A stretch of DNA of 9,991 nucleotides from Bacillota bacterium (GCA_016284575.1 JAEEPD010000122.1:1-9991); one strand, 5' to 3'; counted from the first letter of the stretch, positions 1 through 6,316 are shown. Made by a program: numbers and translations. The notes: generated by a model not told the origin, from the sequence alone.

Positions 1-295
1 CCATCACGGATCCGCCTTTTCCACTGGCGAAGCCTTCCTTAAGTCTGTCGCTCCTTCCTATGCGGTCATCTCCTGCGGAAGAAACAATTCCTACGGACAT
101 CCTGCCCCAAGGGTCATTGATTTACTGGAGGATTCGGGTATAATATACGGGAGGATGGACCTGGACGGCGCCGTGTGCGCCCAACTGCTGTCAGATGCCT
201 CTGTAAGGCTCAGAAATGCCTCCAGGAGCGTTTTAAACAGCGCGGACAGGAAAATATACCACGAAGAAAAAAGGAGCTTAAATGGCCGATTCTGA
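1..295 (+). CDS. comEC: ComEC/Rec2 competence protein, 3' end (partial)
   Basis: An open frame runs from base 2 with no start in the window and stops with TGA at 293-295, giving the last 97 residues. It opens with HHGSAFST and continues with AVISCGRNNSYGHPAPRV. These are the hallmark C-terminal blocks of the metallo-beta-lactamase-like domain of ComEC, the inner-membrane channel that imports single-stranded DNA during natural transformation. About 50 residues follow the HP motif and form a charged, non-conserved tail. The stop lies inside the next gene, so the two overlap by 14 bases and are probably translationally coupled. The comEC-holA order is common in Firmicutes, which supports both calls. 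The membrane domain lies outside the window, so I cannot tell whether the gene is intact. Confidence 0.88.
   Translation, partial: HHGSAFSTGEAFLKSVAPSYAVISCGRNNSYGHPAPRVIDLLEDSGIIYGRMDLDGAVCAQLLSDASVRLRNASRSVLNSADRKIYHEEKRSLNGRF
117..144 (+). promoter_or_regulatory. Possible internal promoter for holA-rlmN inside comEC
   Basis: TTGATT (117-122), a 16-base spacer and TATAAT (139-144), preceded by GGG rather than a TGn motif, resemble a sigma-A promoter about 140 bases upstream of holA. The bases also encode conserved-frame residues of ComEC (VIDLL and GIIYG), so the match may be chance. If real, it would let holA and rlmN be expressed when the competence gene is silent. Confidence 0.35.
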
Positions 296-1349
296 GCATC
301 CCTTCAGGACCATAAGAAAAATGATGACTGCCGCCAGAGAGACGGGGGGCTACCCCAGACTCCTGCTTTTGTGCGGCCGGGAGGAATTCCTGCTCAGCTG
401 GGCCCTTGGCTACCTTAAGGATGAACTGGTCTCACCTGCCACGGAGGCTCTTGATTACAGCTATTTTTCTGCCGAGGACCTGAACGTTTTTGATGTGATA
501 GCGGCCTGCGAGACCTTACCCATGCTTTCCGCAAGAAAGCTGGTGGCTGTCGAGGCGGAAAAGCTTCTGACAGGAACCAAAAATGACGGCTCAGGAGTTG
601 GAGCCTCTGAGCTGGCAGACTATCTTCCGGGCATCCCCGAAAGCTGCTGTCTGGTGCTTGTGAGCAGCAGGGTCAACAAGACCCGCTCTCTTTATAAAGC
701 CTGCGAAAAGTATGGCATAGTATACGACTTTGTGCCCCTGGACGGGGCCAGCCTGGGGGCCTGGATGCAGAAGCGCTTTCAGACCGCGGGGCTTGCCGCA
801 GACAGACAGCTGCTCCTGTCCTTTGCTTACGGCAACGGCTACGGAGAAAAGGACAGCGATTACGACCTTTACAGCCTGGAAAACGATCTGAAAAAGATCA
901 TTGCCTACGCGGACGGGCCTTCCGTAAAGCCCGAGGATCTTCGCATAGCGGAGAGCCGCCGCCTGGAGACTGATGCCTTCAGGCTGCTGGACTCGGCCTT
1001 TTCAGGGGAAAAGGCTGCAGCCTACCAGATACTCAATAACAGCGTAGAGCTGAGTCAGCCCTCCAAGGCTCAGGGTGTGCTGCTGCAGCTGAACGGACTT
1101 ATGATCTCCCAGCTGGAGCTGATGCTGGAGTACTCGGAGCGCAAGGCTGAGGGCCAGTCCTATCAGCAGATACTGCAGGGCATGGGAATCAACAAATACA
1201 GGCTGGACAAGCTGATCCCCGCGGCTCAGCGCCGCAGTACGGGACAGCTGAAAAGGAACCTTTTCGATGCCCTTAAGATAGACAGGGACATGAAGAGCGG
1301 CATCATAGACATAAGGCTGGCTCTTGAGCTGTTCATAGCAGGGCTTTAG
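282..1349 (+). CDS. holA: DNA polymerase III subunit delta (HolA)
   Basis: This is a 355-residue protein, about the usual length for delta, the clamp-loader subunit that opens the beta sliding clamp. The N-terminal region has the delta-type strand and motif LLLLCGREEFLL (about residues 27-38), which takes the place of a working Walker A, as expected because delta does not hydrolyse ATP. The middle part has the delta features of a helical block (ENDLKKIIAYA) and a C-terminal collar helix region ending in SGIIDIRLALELFIAGL. ATG at 282 is preceded by AAGGAG (271-276) at a five-base spacing. The gene overlaps the end of comEC by 14 bases and ends three bases before the earliest possible rlmN start, so the three look like one operon. 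In many Firmicutes rpsT lies next to holA; here rlmN takes that place. I see nothing damaged. Confidence 0.93.
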   Translation: MADSEHPFRTIRKMMTAARETGGYPRLLLLCGREEFLLSWALGYLKDELVSPATEALDYSYFSAEDLNVFDVIAACETLPMLSARKLVAVEAEKLLTGTKNDGSGVGASELADYLPGIPESCCLVLVSSRVNKTRSLYKACEKYGIVYDFVPLDGASLGAWMQKRFQTAGLAADRQLLLSFAYGNGYGEKDSDYDLYSLENDLKKIIAYADGPSVKPEDLRIAESRRLETDAFRLLDSAFSGEKAAAYQILNNSVELSQPSKAQGVLLQLNGLMISQLELMLEYSERKAEGQSYQQILQGMGINKYRLDKLIPAAQRRSTGQLKRNLFDALKIDRDMKSGIIDIRLALELFIAGL

Positions 1350-1370
1350 GATTTGGAAGCGGCGGAAGAT

Positions 1371-2387
1371 ATGGAAAACTTTAAGGATCTTACAAGAGAA
1401 GAGAGGGCGGCAGCCCTTAAGGCGCTGGGGCTTCCTGCATTCAGGGAGGCTCAGATCTTCAAGTGGATCTGCAAGGGCGCAGAGGATTTCAGCGGCATGA
1501 GCGATCTTTCTGCAGAGCTCAGGACCCGTCTTGCGGAGAAATGGAGCCTTGAGACCCTTTCAGTGGACCTGGTCCAGAGCTCCTCTGACGGCACCAAGAA
1601 GTTTCTTCTGGGCCTTCCCGACGGCAACAAGATAGAGACCGTCTTCATGGAATACAGCTACGGCAATTCCCTCTGCATCTCCACCCAGGTGGGCTGCGCC
1701 ATGGGCTGCAGCTTCTGCGCCTCTACGATAGGAGGGAAGCGCAGGAACCTTAAGGCCTGGGAGATGCTGGACGAATTCATCGTAAGCGAAAAGGCTGCCG
1801 GAAAGCCTGTGAACCATCTGGTGCTCATGGGCATAGGAGAGCCCTTCGACAATTACGAAAACCTCTGCGAATTCCTGCGTCAGATCCACGATCCCAAGGG
1901 CATAGGCTTGAGCTACAGGAACATCACCGTGTCCACCTGCGGCATAGTTCCTAAGATCCGGCAATTCGGGCAGGACTTTCCCCAGGTGAATCTGGCCATA
2001 TCCCTTCACGCGGCAAATCAGAAGGCCAGGGAGGCCCTGATGCCTGTGGCAAAGGCCTACGATCTGAAGAGCCTGCTGGAGGCGGCAGACGACCACGGAA
2101 AGCAGACCGGCAGGCGGGTCACATATGAATACACCCTTATAGCAGGCAAAAACGACAGCCTGGAGGGGGCGGCGGAGCTGGCTGAGCTCCTCAGGGGGAC
2201 CCTCTGCCACGTAAATCTTATACCCCTTAATCCGGTGGCGGAAACAGGCCTCAGCGCATCCTCGAAAAAGCAGGCGCTTGCCTTTGCGGATTATCTGGAG
2301 AAGCACGGAGTTCCCTGCAGCATACGGAGGACGCTTGGCAAAGACATAGACGCTGCCTGCGGACAGCTCCGAAAAAAGAATAGCTGA
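1371..2387 (+). CDS. rlmN: Dual-specificity 23S rRNA/tRNA adenine C2 methyltransferase RlmN
   Basis: RlmN is a radical-SAM enzyme that methylates C2 of A2503 in 23S rRNA and of A37 in some tRNAs. From the ATG at 1371 the protein has 338 residues, a normal length. Visible parts in order: an N-terminal helical domain (LPAFREAQIFKWI, about 21-33); IETVFM with the conserved Glu (residue 89); SLCISTQVGCAMGCSFCAS, containing the methyl-carrier-region Cys 102 and the cluster ligands Cys 109, 113 and 116 (CxxxCxxC); GIGEP; and C-terminal RRTLGKDIDAACGQL with the second catalytic Cys 330. All key residues are present. The C2 enzyme RlmN is preferred over Cfr because of the housekeeping context and the RlmN-like N terminus. 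A TTG at 1353 would add six residues (MEAAED). Family N termini fit ATG 1371 better, but neither start has a well-placed Shine-Dalgarno, and translation may depend on coupling with holA. Confidence 0.95.
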   Translation: MENFKDLTREERAAALKALGLPAFREAQIFKWICKGAEDFSGMSDLSAELRTRLAEKWSLETLSVDLVQSSSDGTKKFLLGLPDGNKIETVFMEYSYGNSLCISTQVGCAMGCSFCASTIGGKRRNLKAWEMLDEFIVSEKAAGKPVNHLVLMGIGEPFDNYENLCEFLRQIHDPKGIGLSYRNITVSTCGIVPKIRQFGQDFPQVNLAISLHAANQKAREALMPVAKAYDLKSLLEAADDHGKQTGRRVTYEYTLIAGKNDSLEGAAELAELLRGTLCHVNLIPLNPVAETGLSASSKKQALAFADYLEKHGVPCSIRRTLGKDIDAACGQLRKKNS

Positions 2388-2403
2388 AAAACGATTATTG
2401 ACC

Positions 2404-2432
2404 TTGCGCCAAATGGCGCTGACAGGTATAAT
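2404..2432 (+). promoter_or_regulatory. Promoter of the P-loop gene, with a palindrome over its -35 side
   Basis: TTGCGC (2404-2409), a 17-base spacer and a perfect TATAAT (2427-2432) form a sigma-A-type promoter 60 bases before the TTG start of the next gene. A TTGACC at 2398 is a better -35 hexamer but sits 23 bases from the -10, which is too far. The palindrome GCGCC-aaat-GGCGC (2406-2419) overlaps the -35 and the spacer, where a repressor could bind. It lacks a T-run, so it is not a terminator for rlmN. Confidence 0.65.
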
Positions 2433-2474
2433 GAAGACAGTGAAAGTTATCGACGCGTAAAGCGAAAAAAATAG

Positions 2475-2483
2475 AAAGGGAGG
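2475..2483 (+). promoter_or_regulatory. Shine-Dalgarno that decides a TTG start
   Basis: AAAGGGAGG ends eight bases before the TTG at 2492. No in-frame ATG or GTG lies nearby, and the Walker A motif begins at residue 7, as in related proteins. TTG is therefore the likely start. Confidence 0.75.
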
Positions 2484-2491
2484 CGATTCCA

Positions 2492-2920
2492 TTGGTTAAA
2501 TTACTCATCGGCCACAAGGGAAGCGGCAAGACCGGCAAAATGGTGGAGCTTGCTAACTCAAGCCTGAATACAGTAAAAGGAAGCGTTGTATTTATCAATA
2601 AAAATCAGAGACTGATCTACGATCTCAAATACAGTATTCGTGTCGTTTGCATGGAAGAATATGAAATGGTCACGAATATTGACGAATATATCGGGTTTAT
2701 ACTCGGAATAATCAGTCAGGACCACGACATAGAGCTGATCTTCATCGACAGCATCTTAAAGCATGCGGATGTAAGCACAAGCAATCTGGAGGAGTTCTTC
2801 GAAAGACTCAATGCCATCTCCACAAATTACGGTCCGGACTTTATCGTCAGCGTCAGCGCCGGAGAGGACGAGCTGGGCGATTACATCAAGAAGTACGAGC
2901 TGGTGGAGCACCACGCATAG
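2492..2920 (+). CDS. Small P-loop ATPase-like protein of unknown function
   Basis: This 142-residue soluble protein starts MVKLLIGHKGSGKT, a Walker A at residues 7-14. A Walker B-like strand ELIFID (81-86) ends in Asp, and FIVSVSAGED (117-126) looks like a sensor-1 strand. There is no membrane segment. Similar proteins of about 140 residues are recurrent in Clostridia and are often labelled as hypothetical or loosely as PilT-like; they lack the PilT His and Asp boxes, so a pilus motor role is not supported. The core resembles a minimal nucleotide-binding fold with no extra domain, so it may act on or with a partner. It has its own promoter (2404-2432), a good ribosome binding site with a TTG start and its own terminator (2963-2994), so it is a one-gene unit separate from rlmN. 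I cannot assign a function. Confidence 0.8.
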   Translation: MVKLLIGHKGSGKTGKMVELANSSLNTVKGSVVFINKNQRLIYDLKYSIRVVCMEEYEMVTNIDEYIGFILGIISQDHDIELIFIDSILKHADVSTSNLEEFFERLNAISTNYGPDFIVSVSAGEDELGDYIKKYELVEHHA

Positions 2921-2962
2921 AGCACCGTAAGACCGTAAGCTTCAACTGAATATCGAATGAAC

Positions 2963-2994
2963 AAAGCTGCAGCCCCTTTGGACTGCAGCTTTTT
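2963..2994. terminator. Rho-independent terminator, possibly serving both strands
   Basis: AAAGCTGCAG (2963-2972) pairs perfectly with CTGCAGCTTT (2983-2992) over ten base pairs with a ten-base loop, followed on the + strand by TT before the run breaks. It lies 42 bases past the P-loop gene stop. On the - strand the stem ends in AAAG and only a short T-run follows, so it can at best be a weak terminator for the decarboxylase coming the other way. Confidence 0.75.
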
Positions 2995-3069
2995 AAGTAT
3001 TACGATAAGATGCGGGAGGATGTCTTACGGAAAGCCATTGGGGACGGTTTTCTTTGTCATATTATTTTG

Positions 3070-3095
3070 ACGGGTGACATAAGGAGGGCACCCGT
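3070..3095 (-). other. Hairpin just past the decarboxylase stop
   Basis: ACGGGTG (3070-3076) and CACCCGT (3089-3095) form a seven-base-pair stem with a twelve-base loop, beginning five bases after the decarboxylase stop codon. On the transcript strand it is followed by CAAAATAATATG and not a U-run. It may protect the mRNA end or act as a weak terminator. Confidence 0.4.
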
Positions 3096-3099
3096 GCCT

Positions 3100-4560
3100 T
3101 TACTCCTCGATCACCAGCATGGTCTCCAGCGTGGGATCTGAGGGACCCTGCAGATGACCCTTGCGGAGGCGGAAGCGCTCCAGGTACTCCCAGACCTCAT
3201 CGCTCATGCGCTCGCCATTGTAGATGACGGGGATGCCGGGAGGATAGGGCGCGATCATCTCTCCCATGATGCGGCCTTTGCATTCTGCCCAGGGGATGCG
3301 CTTCTTGGGACTGAAATAGGATTCTCTTGGGCTGAGCACGTACTCGGGAATGGGTGGCAGAGGCTCGCCGCCGGGAAGAGGCTTCCCGGTCTTTATGTTC
3401 TTTGCGGAAATGTCCTTCAGGGCCGCCACCAGCCTGTCGAGATCGCTCTTGTCGTTGGCGTAGGTCACTATGGCAACGAAGTTGCGGTAATCTGTCACCT
3501 CGATATCGATATTGTAGTCGAAGAAGAGTATCTTCTTCATGTCGAAGCCGGTGATTCCAAGCTCCGCGCAGCTTACTATGAGACGGGTCTCGTCATAGTC
3601 GTTTATGCCTGCGCGGCCTACCACTTCCTTTGTGGCGCACTTGACGCCTGGGATGGTGTTTATCTCCTCTGCCGCAGCCTTGGCCAGGGAAAGGGCGTTG
3701 TCTATCATCTCAGCGCCGTGGAGGGCCATCTCCTCCCTTGCCACATCCAGAGAGGTCATAAGTATGTAGCTGGGGCTGGTACTCTGCACAAGATGGAGGT
3801 TTGCCTCCAGCTGAGCTCTGTCCACCAGCTTGCTCTTAACGTGGATCATGGAGCTTTGGGTGAAGCTTCCCGTCACCTTGTGGATGCTCTGCACGCACAT
3901 GTCAGCACCCTGCTGAATGGCTCCCTTGGGAAGCCTGGGGCTGAAGTAGGTGTGGGCACCGTGGGCTTCATCCACGAAAAGCACTGCGTTGTGGGCGTGG
4001 CAGACCTTTGCTATCCCTTCAAGATCCGAGGTCAGTCCGTAGTAGGTTGGGCTCACCACCATGACGCCTCTGCAGTCCGGGTTCTCCTTGAACATGGCCT
4101 CCACCTGGGTCGGGGTGATGCCTCCGTGGAGACCCCACTCGGGCTCGATCTGGGGCGTAATGTAGACGGGCCTTCCGCCCGCCATGATAAGTCCCATCAG
4201 AGCGGACTTGTGGGCATTTCTTGGTATGGCGATCTTTCCGCCGCCTCCGCAGACGGTGAGCACCATGGCCTGGTTGCCGCAGGTGCTGCCGTTCACCAGG
4301 AAGTGAGTATAGTCGGAGCCCCAGAGCTCGGAGGCCAGATCCTCCGCCTCCTTGATATAGGTCGAAGCATTGTGAAGGTCGTCAGTCAGATAGGTCTCGG
4401 TGAGGTCGAAGCCGAATATGGCATCGCCTACAGCCTCCCGCCACTTGGGATTGATGCCTCTTTCATAGCGGTGACCTGGGATGCGGAAATAGGCCGGTTT
4501 AAGCCTGTTGTACTCCATTATCGAGTCGAAGAGCGGTGTCTTGTTCTGATCCTTTGCCAT
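3100..4560 (-). CDS. speA: PLP-dependent Orn/Lys/Arg decarboxylase, SpeA type
   Basis: This is a 486-residue fold-type-I PLP enzyme of the short, Bacillus-like Orn/Lys/Arg decarboxylase group. It removes CO2 from a basic amino acid; arginine to agmatine, feeding polyamine synthesis, is most likely. Visible parts: an N-terminal substrate-side PGHRYERG (about 28-35); VNGSTCGNQA (89-98), which contacts the PLP phosphate; LFVDEAHGAH with the PLP-binding Asp 197 and His 200; SIHK with the Schiff-base Lys 228; and a C-terminal APYPPGIP (437-444) typical of this family. It lacks the N-terminal response-regulator-like wing domain of the large enterobacterial enzymes. ATG at 4560 has AAGGA (4571-4575) ten bases upstream. 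A TTG at 4566 would add two residues but sits only four bases from that site. Codons are biased toward ATC and other common ones, suggesting strong expression. Sequence alone does not decide between arginine and lysine. Confidence 0.88.
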   Translation of the reverse strand: MAKDQNKTPLFDSIMEYNRLKPAYFRIPGHRYERGINPKWREAVGDAIFGFDLTETYLTDDLHNASTYIKEAEDLASELWGSDYTHFLVNGSTCGNQAMVLTVCGGGGKIAIPRNAHKSALMGLIMAGGRPVYITPQIEPEWGLHGGITPTQVEAMFKENPDCRGVMVVSPTYYGLTSDLEGIAKVCHAHNAVLFVDEAHGAHTYFSPRLPKGAIQQGADMCVQSIHKVTGSFTQSSMIHVKSKLVDRAQLEANLHLVQSTSPSYILMTSLDVAREEMALHGAEMIDNALSLAKAAAEEINTIPGVKCATKEVVGRAGINDYDETRLIVSCAELGITGFDMKKILFFDYNIDIEVTDYRNFVAIVTYANDKSDLDRLVAALKDISAKNIKTGKPLPGGEPLPPIPEYVLSPRESYFSPKKRIPWAECKGRIMGEMIAPYPPGIPVIYNGERMSDEVWEYLERFRLRKGHLQGPSDPTLETMLVIEE

Positions 4561-4597
4561 TGCCAATCCATCCTTTCAGAAACTACTCGGCGGCAGT

Positions 4598-4617
4598 CCG
4601 GAAGGCGTACTTTCCGG
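4598..4617 (-). other. Leader hairpin of the decarboxylase mRNA
   Basis: CCGGAA (4598-4603) and TTCCGG (4612-4617) form a six-base-pair stem with an eight-base loop, between the promoter at 4637-4665 and the ribosome binding site at 4571-4575. It is too small to be a known riboswitch. It may only stabilise the leader. Confidence 0.4.
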
Positions 4618-4636
4618 TACTTATACTGTTGATTTT

Positions 4637-4665
4637 ATAATAGGCTGAGTGAGCCCCGTTCGCAA
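4637..4665 (-). promoter_or_regulatory. Promoter of the decarboxylase gene, with an A/T-rich upstream element
   Basis: On the - strand TTGCGA (4660-4665), a 17-base spacer and TATTAT (4637-4642) make a sigma-A-type promoter, about 77 bases before the ATG at 4560. Directly upstream (4666-4690) lie long A and T tracts that could act as an UP element for the alpha subunit of RNA polymerase. This fits the highly expressed codon pattern of the gene. Confidence 0.6.
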
Positions 4666-4688
4666 TAAAAAATTATCAAAAAAAACTA

Positions 4689-4717
4689 TTTTAATTTAGC
4701 GCAGCAAAGTGTAAAAT
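4689..4717 (+). promoter_or_regulatory. Weak candidate promoter for the amino-acid carrier
   Basis: TTTTAA (4689-4694), 17 bases and TAAAAT (4712-4717) lie 60 bases before the carrier start. The -35 is poor. The whole stretch 4666-4765 is A/T-rich, so other hexamer pairs are possible. Confidence 0.3.
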
Positions 4718-4776
4718 TAAACTGGCATAAGGTTCGCCAAAAATGCATAAAAAATGATTTTAAAGGAGACAAATGG

Positions 4777-6165
4777 ATGGACGTAATTGTAAGCATCAAT
4801 GATGCCATCAACGGATTTGTGTGGGGTGCTCCTGCCATAATCCTGATCATGGGTGTGGGTCTTTACCTGACCATTCGCCTGAAGGGCATCCAGTTCCGCA
4901 ACTGGGGCTTTATGTTCAGCAGGACCTACGCTAAAGCATTTAAGGAAGCAAGGAATCAGGCCAAGGAGTCAGGCGAGGGCGAGATCACGTCCTTCCAGGC
5001 TGCAATGGCATCTGTTTCCGCAGTAGTGGGCTCGGGCAACATCGCAGGTGTGGCAACGGCACTTGCGACTGGCGGTCCGGGAGCGCTGTTCTGGATGATA
5101 GTCGCAGCCATCGTTGGCATGGCGACAAAGTTCGCCGAGGTCGGTCTCGGTATAATGTACCGCAAGAAGATGCCCGACGGCAGCTTCCAGGGCGGTCCCA
5201 TGTATTACGTCGCAGAGGGCCTGCATGCCCCCTGGCTTGGAAAGATCGTTGCAGTGCTCTTCCTTTTCTACAGTATAGTTATCTCCGCTGTCGTCGACAC
5301 CAACACCATCACCGAGGCCTTCGGTGAATCTTTCGGTGTGGCTCCCGCTATCATGGCTGCTGTTCTGGCAATCCTGACCGGCATCGTCATCTTCGGCGGC
5401 ATCACCCGCATCGGTGAGGTCTGCGGCATGCTGGCACCCTTCATGGCAGGCGCCTATCTGCTGGCAGGCATCTTCATCATCATCACTCACATCACTCAGG
5501 TTCCGGCTGCCCTCGGCCAGATCATCGTCTGCGCCTTCAATCCCAAGGCTGCCTTTGGCGGCGCCGCAGGCGTCACCGTCCTTACGGTAATGCGCTACGG
5601 CATGGCAAGGGGCATCTTCTCCAACGAGGCCGGTATCGGCTCTTCCGCAGTCACCCACGCCTCCGCCAAGGTTTCCAGCCCCGGCGAGCAGGCTATCTGG
5701 GGGCCACTTGAGGTATTCGTTGATACCATCATCATCTGCACCATCACCGGCCTTACCATAGTGCTCTCCGGCCTTTGGAACAGCGGCCTCGACGGCGTTG
5801 CACTTACCATGGGCGCATTCTCCAAGATGCTTCCCGGAAACTTCGGACAGTATATCGTTCTCGCAGCCTCCGCGCTGTTTGGATTCACCTGTCTCATCAC
5901 CTACTACAACTACATGGAGAAGGGCTGGATCTATCTCTTCGGAACCAAGGGCATCATCCTTGTGAAGGTGCTCTGGGTGATCTTCATCGTCATCGGTGCA
6001 TTCAGCACCCTGGGCGTGGTCTGGGACGTGGCAGATACCTGCAACGGACTCATCATCATCCCGAACCTGATCGCTCTGGTCCTCCTGGCCAACAAGGTGG
6101 TCAAGATCAAGGAAGATTACTACAAAACCGAGCTGCCCAAGTACAAGGCAGAAAAGGGCAAGTAG
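4777..6165 (+). CDS. Sodium:alanine/glycine symporter, AGCS family
   Basis: This 462-residue polytopic membrane protein is of usual family length (AlsT/DagA type). Family blocks in order: GSGNIAGVATALATGGPGAL (85-104); GGPMYYVAEGL (139-149), typical of the loop after the third helix; GGITRIGEVCGMLAPF (207-222); RYGMARGIFSNEAGIGSS (273-290); and GPLEVFVDT (309-317). About ten or eleven hydrophobic spans can be traced, from VWGAPAIILIMGVGL near residue 15 to LIIIPNLIALVLLA near 425, followed by a short lysine-rich cytoplasmic tail. Members import alanine, glycine or sometimes glutamine with Na+. AAGGAG (4763-4768) is eight bases before the ATG. An ATG four bases upstream, at 4773, is in another frame and closes quickly. 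ATC dominates over ATA and CGC over AGG, unlike comEC-holA-rlmN, so expression is probably strong. Substrate is inferred from the family only. Confidence 0.93.
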   Translation: MDVIVSINDAINGFVWGAPAIILIMGVGLYLTIRLKGIQFRNWGFMFSRTYAKAFKEARNQAKESGEGEITSFQAAMASVSAVVGSGNIAGVATALATGGPGALFWMIVAAIVGMATKFAEVGLGIMYRKKMPDGSFQGGPMYYVAEGLHAPWLGKIVAVLFLFYSIVISAVVDTNTITEAFGESFGVAPAIMAAVLAILTGIVIFGGITRIGEVCGMLAPFMAGAYLLAGIFIIITHITQVPAALGQIIVCAFNPKAAFGGAAGVTVLTVMRYGMARGIFSNEAGIGSSAVTHASAKVSSPGEQAIWGPLEVFVDTIIICTITGLTIVLSGLWNSGLDGVALTMGAFSKMLPGNFGQYIVLAASALFGFTCLITYYNYMEKGWIYLFGTKGIILVKVLWVIFIVIGAFSTLGVVWDVADTCNGLIIIPNLIALVLLANKVVKIKEDYYKTELPKYKAEKGK

Positions 6166-6182
6166 CTCCCAAAAGAATTAAG

Positions 6183-6216
6183 GAAACCCTGCGCTTTGCC
6201 GTGCAGGGTTTCTTTT
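6183..6216 (+). terminator. Rho-independent terminator of the amino-acid carrier gene
   Basis: GAAACCCTGC (6183-6192) pairs with GCAGGGTTTC (6203-6212) over ten base pairs with a ten-base loop, followed by TTTT (6213-6216). It lies 18 bases past the carrier stop. Confidence 0.88.
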
Positions 6217-6217
6217 G

Positions 6218-6254
6218 TGTGACATAATATGACTCAATGTCATACTATGTCACA
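6218..6254. repeat. Long inverted repeat between two terminators
   Basis: TGTGACATAATATGAC (6218-6233) faces GTCATACTATGTCACA (6239-6254) across the loop TCAAT. Fifteen of sixteen positions are complementary; the exception is A6227 against C6245. In a + strand RNA that pair is A·C, but in a - strand RNA it is G·U, so the hairpin pairs fully only in the transcript coming from the flavodoxin side. The second arm also fits the palindromic pattern TGTNA-N7-TNACA, the consensus of GlnR/TnrA boxes, and the first arm fits it with one mismatch. Lying past both stop codons, it is in no position to control either promoter. Confidence 0.75.
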
Positions 6255-6286
6255 AAAAAGCCCCGCTTGGATGCGGGGCGGTTTTT
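6254..6286. terminator. Bidirectional terminator between convergent genes
   Basis: An A-run (6254-6259), GCCCCGC (6260-6266), the loop TTGGAT, GCGGGGC (6273-6279) and then GG plus TTTTT (6282-6286). On the - strand the stem is followed at once by TTTTTT, a strong terminator for the flavodoxin gene ending at 6317. On the + strand it is a backup for the carrier. Confidence 0.88.
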
Positions 6287-6316
6287 CTTCAGATGCTGAA
6301 GTGATGCTTTGCCGTA

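Noticed and set aside
2398..2432. TTGACC as the -35 of the P-loop gene promoter
   Set aside because: The spacer to TATAAT would be 23 bases. TTGCGC at 2404 gives the normal 17.
1560..2492. A 310-codon frame on the - strand opposite rlmN
   Set aside because: RlmN is fully supported by its catalytic motifs. The antisense product has low complexity and no known motif.
2492..2920. PilT-like twitching motility ATPase
   Set aside because: It has only a Walker A and a Walker B-like strand, is less than half the size of PilT, and lacks the Asp and His boxes. No pilus gene is nearby.
3154..4632. A 492-codon open frame on the + strand opposite the decarboxylase
   Set aside because: The - strand frame has unmistakable PLP-enzyme motifs along its full length. 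The antisense frame has no recognisable domain and follows from the codon bias of the real gene.
4969..5658. A 229-codon frame on the - strand opposite the AGCS carrier, rich in Asp, Gly and Cys
   Set aside because: The unusual composition mirrors the hydrophobic codons of the carrier on the other strand, and no ribosome binding site or motif was seen.
6218..6254. Operator (GlnR/TnrA-like) for the carrier or flavodoxin promoter
   Set aside because: It lies downstream of both stop codons and hundreds of bases from either promoter, so a direct operator role for these genes is unlikely despite the consensus match.
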